NCBI GenBank assembly: GCA_035528995.1
Contig: DATKXO010000248.1
Span: 1 to 7,271, forward strand
Origin: DATKXO01 sp035528995
GTDB lineage: Bacteria; Planctomycetota; Phycisphaerae; UBA1845
Reading direction: 5' to 3'
Length of the DNA: 7,271 nucleotides
The translations under genes were made by a program, and so were the position numbers. Below the pieces are notes generated by a model. The model saw only the letters and a program-made list of their open reading frames with translations, was not told the DNA's origin and made no database searches. Positions 4,742-7,271 of this stretch are shown piece after piece. Numbering within the stretch: position 1 is the first letter of the stretch; the number at the start of each line of letters is the position of its first letter.

Positions 4742-7271
4742 ATGGCTGCGTCCGTCCCACTCATCTTCCGAGTCGCCGCGAACCTCACGGAACTGCGGTC
4801 GAACCTCGCCGAGATGAAACTCCAACTAGAGACGACCAAAGCGTCGATGGAGCGGATGACCAAGGCCTTCGACGGCTCGAAGCTCATCGCGGACGGCAAC
4901 GCGCTGGTGGCGGTTGTCGAGGGACTCGGTGGCGCGTCCAAGCTGACCGAGGCCGAGCAGCGGCGCGTCAACGCGACCCTCCAGGAGTCCCTCGCGAAAT
5001 ACAAAGTACTCGGGCGCGAGGCGCCAGCGTCGATGTTGGCGCTCGAGAAAGCGACGGCCGGAGCCGTCCGTGAAACCGAAAAGGCCTCCATGTCTGCCTC
5101 GCGGTTCGGCGTCGTCGCCGGCGTCGCGTTTGCGGCCGCGCAGGCCGGATTGCGCCTGCTGATGACCGGCGTGCGGTCGCTTGGTTCCGCCTTTGTGGCG
5201 GGCGCAATCGACATGAACGCGACGCTTGAAAGCTCGACGCTGCGGTTTGCTGCGCTGATGGGAGACGCGGACCGGGCCCGCGAGCACATCAAAGACCTCT
5301 TTGAGATTGCGAAGAAGACGCCGTTCGAAACGGGACCGATCATCGAGGCCTCGAAGTTCCTCGAGGTCTACGGTGGCGCCGCGCTGAACACCCGCGACAA
5401 CATCATCATGATGGGCAACGCCTCCGCCGCGACGGGGGCGCCAATCGAAGAGTTGGGCCGGTCGCTGGGGCGACTGTACTCCTCGCTTCAGCGGGGCGAG
5501 CCGGTCGGCGAGGCGATGGAGGCGATGCGTCGCTTTGGCATCATCACGCCTGAGGTCACCTCGAAGATCATGGCGGCCACGGGAAGCGTCGAGAAAGGGC
5601 GGGCGGCCTGGGACGCGTTCACCGAGTCGATGGGGCGGTTCGGTGGGGCGATGGAAGCGCAGGCCAGCACGTGGGCGGGCGTGGTGAGCACGTTCAAAGA
5701 CAGCGCCTCCATGCTGATCGCTGAAGGGTTCCGCCCGATGTTCGAGATGTTGCGCGACAGCATCAAGAAGGTGAACGCTTATCTCGAAAGCGACGAGGCG
5801 AAAGCTGGCATCGAGCGTCTCGCGATCCGGGTGAAGGGCGCCGTCCTGACGGTGTCGTCGGTCATCATGGACGACATCATCCCCGCGCTCTCCACGATGG
5901 TGAGCGTCACGCAGTCAACGCTCGACACTGCCCGAGACCTCTGGCAGAGCATCCCCTCGCCCATTCGGGCGGTCGCGGTTGCCATCGGTGAGGTCACGGC
6001 GGCCTTGTATCTGATGAACATCGCGCTGGGCGCGCTGCGGACCTCCGGACTGCTGTTGGTGTTCGCGCCAATGGTCAAGCAGTTGTCGTTGATGCGCGAG
6101 ATGGTGATCTGGGGCGGCTGGGGCGGGATGCGCCTGGTCTTCGCGGAATGGGCGGCGTCGTTGAGCGTGCTCTTGGGGCCACTCGCGGCGGTCGTCGGTG
6201 GCTTTGCGGTCCTCAAGACGATGGCGGGTTCGTGGCGCGGAGCGTTTGAGGACATCGGCGCGTTCATCACCGGTCGTCCGATGTTGAACACGCAAATGAA
6301 CGCGCTCGGCCTCGACCCAGCAGATGTGGCGGGCCGGATCGCGGCTGGAGAGTGGGCTAAAGGGATCAGCGTCGTTGCGTCGCACGGCCAGTCGGTTCCT
6401 GCTGCTCCGACTCTCCCTCCACCTCCACCCAAGCCTCCGGCCAAGGCGGTGCGACCCTGGTATCTGGACGCGATGGCCATAGAGATGGCTGAGACCGCAA
6501 AGGCGATGGATAAGCTCGTCAACAGTGGGGGGATGCGGTTGGGCCCGCTCCGGCTCGAAGAGTTCAACACGCTCGTCAAAGAGAGCGGACCGATCTACGC
6601 AGGGTGGCGCGACGGACTCCTCGAAGTAAGTCATGTCTTCACCGACCAATACCAGGAGACGTTGCCGGTCGCCATCAACATGACGGACGAGATCCGTGAA
6701 GCGGTCGAGGCGGCGAAGCGGCCGACGGAGGAATGGCGCGATCGGTTGCGGGGGTTGAGTGACAGTTTCCGGTTGCTCTCGCAGACCGCCGGAGCATCTG
6801 GGCTCGGGCGTGTGGCGGGGTCCCTGGCGAACGTGACGGGGAGCCTGCGCCTGGCGTTGGATGCGTCGGATAGCCTGGAGTCGAGTTTCGACGACATTGG
6901 CAAGGGCGGGAAGGCGGCGGCGTCCGGGATGATCGGGGTCGCGGCTGCGGCGGCGCAGATCGCGGCGGCGATGGAGCAAGCGACACAAAGTACAAACAAG
7001 TGGGAAAACGCGTTGTCCGGCGCCGCGGCGGGCGCGTCGTTCGGCGCATCGGTCGGCGGCGGGTATGGGGCGGTCGCCGGCGGGATCGCGGGGTTCCTGT
7101 ACGGCTATTTCAAGAACAATCCGGCGGACGACGTCACGCCGGCGATGCGGGCCGAATGGGTGGCGCAGTACGGCGGCGCGTCGTCGCTCAAGGGGATGCT
7201 GGCGGCGGCGGGCGCGTCGCTGGATGACTATAACATCGCGATGGCGGCGGGGGAGGACGAGCTCGAAGCGT
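4742..7271 (+). CDS. Tail tape measure protein (3' end outside window)
   Basis: Open from the ATG at 4742, directly after the TAA at 4739-4741, to the right edge: 843 codons without a stop. Tape measure proteins fill the tail tube, set its length, and take part in DNA delivery. Residues 1-115 are a charged helical region (LRSNLAEMKLQLETTKASM). Residues 122-156 are hydrophobic (VVAGVAFAAAQAGLRLL). Residues 164-290 match the tape-measure N-terminal domain, with STLRFAALMGDADRA, IAKKTPFETGPIIEASKFL and GEAMEAMRRFGIITPE. Further hydrophobic segments lie near 408-444 and 473-497. A proline-rich linker (PPPPPKPP, 559-566) divides the protein, then a helical part leads to a glycine/alanine-rich segment at 757-790. 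Only a G run precedes the start, so coupling to the gp10-like gene is likely. Length already equals the lambda H product, so the tail is probably at least of lambda length. Confidence 0.9.
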   Translation, partial: MAASVPLIFRVAANLTELRSNLAEMKLQLETTKASMERMTKAFDGSKLIADGNALVAVVEGLGGASKLTEAEQRRVNATLQESLAKYKVLGREAPASMLALEKATAGAVRETEKASMSASRFGVVAGVAFAAAQAGLRLLMTGVRSLGSAFVAGAIDMNATLESSTLRFAALMGDADRAREHIKDLFEIAKKTPFETGPIIEASKFLEVYGGAALNTRDNIIMMGNASAATGAPIEELGRSLGRLYSSLQRGEPVGEAMEAMRRFGIITPEVTSKIMAATGSVEKGRAAWDAFTESMGRFGGAMEAQASTWAGVVSTFKDSASMLIAEGFRPMFEMLRDSIKKVNAYLESDEAKAGIERLAIRVKGAVLTVSSVIMDDIIPALSTMVSVTQSTLDTARDLWQSIPSPIRAVAVAIGEVTAALYLMNIALGALRTSGLLLVFAPMVKQLSLMREMVIWGGWGGMRLVFAEWAASLSVLLGPLAAVVGGFAVLKTMAGSWRGAFEDIGAFITGRPMLNTQMNALGLDPADVAGRIAAGEWAKGISVVASHGQSVPAAPTLPPPPPKPPAKAVRPWYLDAMAIEMAETAKAMDKLVNSGGMRLGPLRLEEFNTLVKESGPIYAGWRDGLLEVSHVFTDQYQETLPVAINMTDEIREAVEAAKRPTEEWRDRLRGLSDSFRLLSQTAGASGLGRVAGSLANVTGSLRLALDASDSLESSFDDIGKGGKAAASGMIGVAAAAAQIAAAMEQATQSTNKWENALSGAAAGASFGASVGGGYGAVAGGIAGFLYGYFKNNPADDVTPAMRAEWVAQYGGASSLKGMLAAAGASLDDYNIAMAAGEDELEA

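Noticed and set aside
4738..5343. - strand frame opposite the tape measure start
   Set aside because: It is serine/alanine-rich with no motif and is fully covered by the N-terminal coding region of the tape measure.
5779..6988. Two overlapping long - strand frames (5779-6579 and 5915-6988) opposite the tape measure gene
   Set aside because: The tape measure frame is open throughout with recognisable domains. The antisense frames lack motifs and are explained by scarce stops in GC-rich DNA.
1..7271. tRNA genes, CRISPR arrays, insertion sequences, integrase or att sites
   Set aside because: I found no cloverleaf-like sequences, regularly spaced repeats, transposase motifs or terminal inverted repeats on either strand, and there is almost no non-coding space to hold them.

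Overview
The window is a stretch of the virion-assembly (head-to-tail) gene module of a long-tailed, non-contractile (siphovirus-type) phage or prophage from a high-GC host. Every supported gene is on the + strand and the genes are packed almost end to end. The gene order, the tail tube and tape-measure proteins and the absence of a sheath gene all point to a siphophage. Base composition (strongly GC-rich, G/C-ending codons) suggests a high-GC bacterial host, but nothing identifies the host, and no integrase, att site or bacterial flank is present to separate a prophage from a free phage genome.

Layout. The last 12 codons of an unidentified upstream gene (1-39) are followed by a two-gene accessory insert: a hexapeptide-repeat acyltransferase (36-428) and a GT8-like glycosyltransferase (425-1150). 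Next come the neck genes: a gp6-like head-tail connector (1147-1488), a head-tail joining protein carrying an extra beta-rich domain (1490-2104), and a tail-terminator-like protein (2101-2538). Two very small genes follow, a four-cysteine zinc-ribbon protein (2538-2732) and a 67-residue protein of unknown role (2729-2932), then the major tail tube protein (2929-3357). The only real intergenic gap (3358-3424) holds a GC-rich hairpin. After it lie the tail assembly chaperone (3425-3916), its probable -1 frameshift extension (to 4230), an HK97 gp10-like protein (4223-4741), and the tape measure protein, which starts at 4742 and runs off the right edge.

How the parts work together. The connector and joining protein would build the neck under the portal, and the terminator would cap the tail tube. 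The tube protein polymerises around the tape measure, whose length sets tail length. The chaperone pair (short G-like form and rare frameshifted GT-like form) would load tube subunits onto the tape measure. The acyltransferase and glycosyltransferase are not needed for assembly and are best read as a cargo cassette that may decorate the virion or host surface sugars. Six ATGA overlaps, one TGATG overlap and two 0-1 base junctions imply a translationally coupled polycistron.

The strongest non-routine signals are: (1) a canonical A-AAA-AAC slippery heptamer six bases before the chaperone stop, followed four bases later by a 10-bp perfect stem, with the -1 frame open for 106 codons; (2) the sugar-modification cassette beside the neck genes; (3) a beta-domain insertion within the head-tail joining protein; (4) a gp10-like gene in an unusual place between chaperone and tape measure. 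Function calls rest on motif and context recognition by eye, without database searches.
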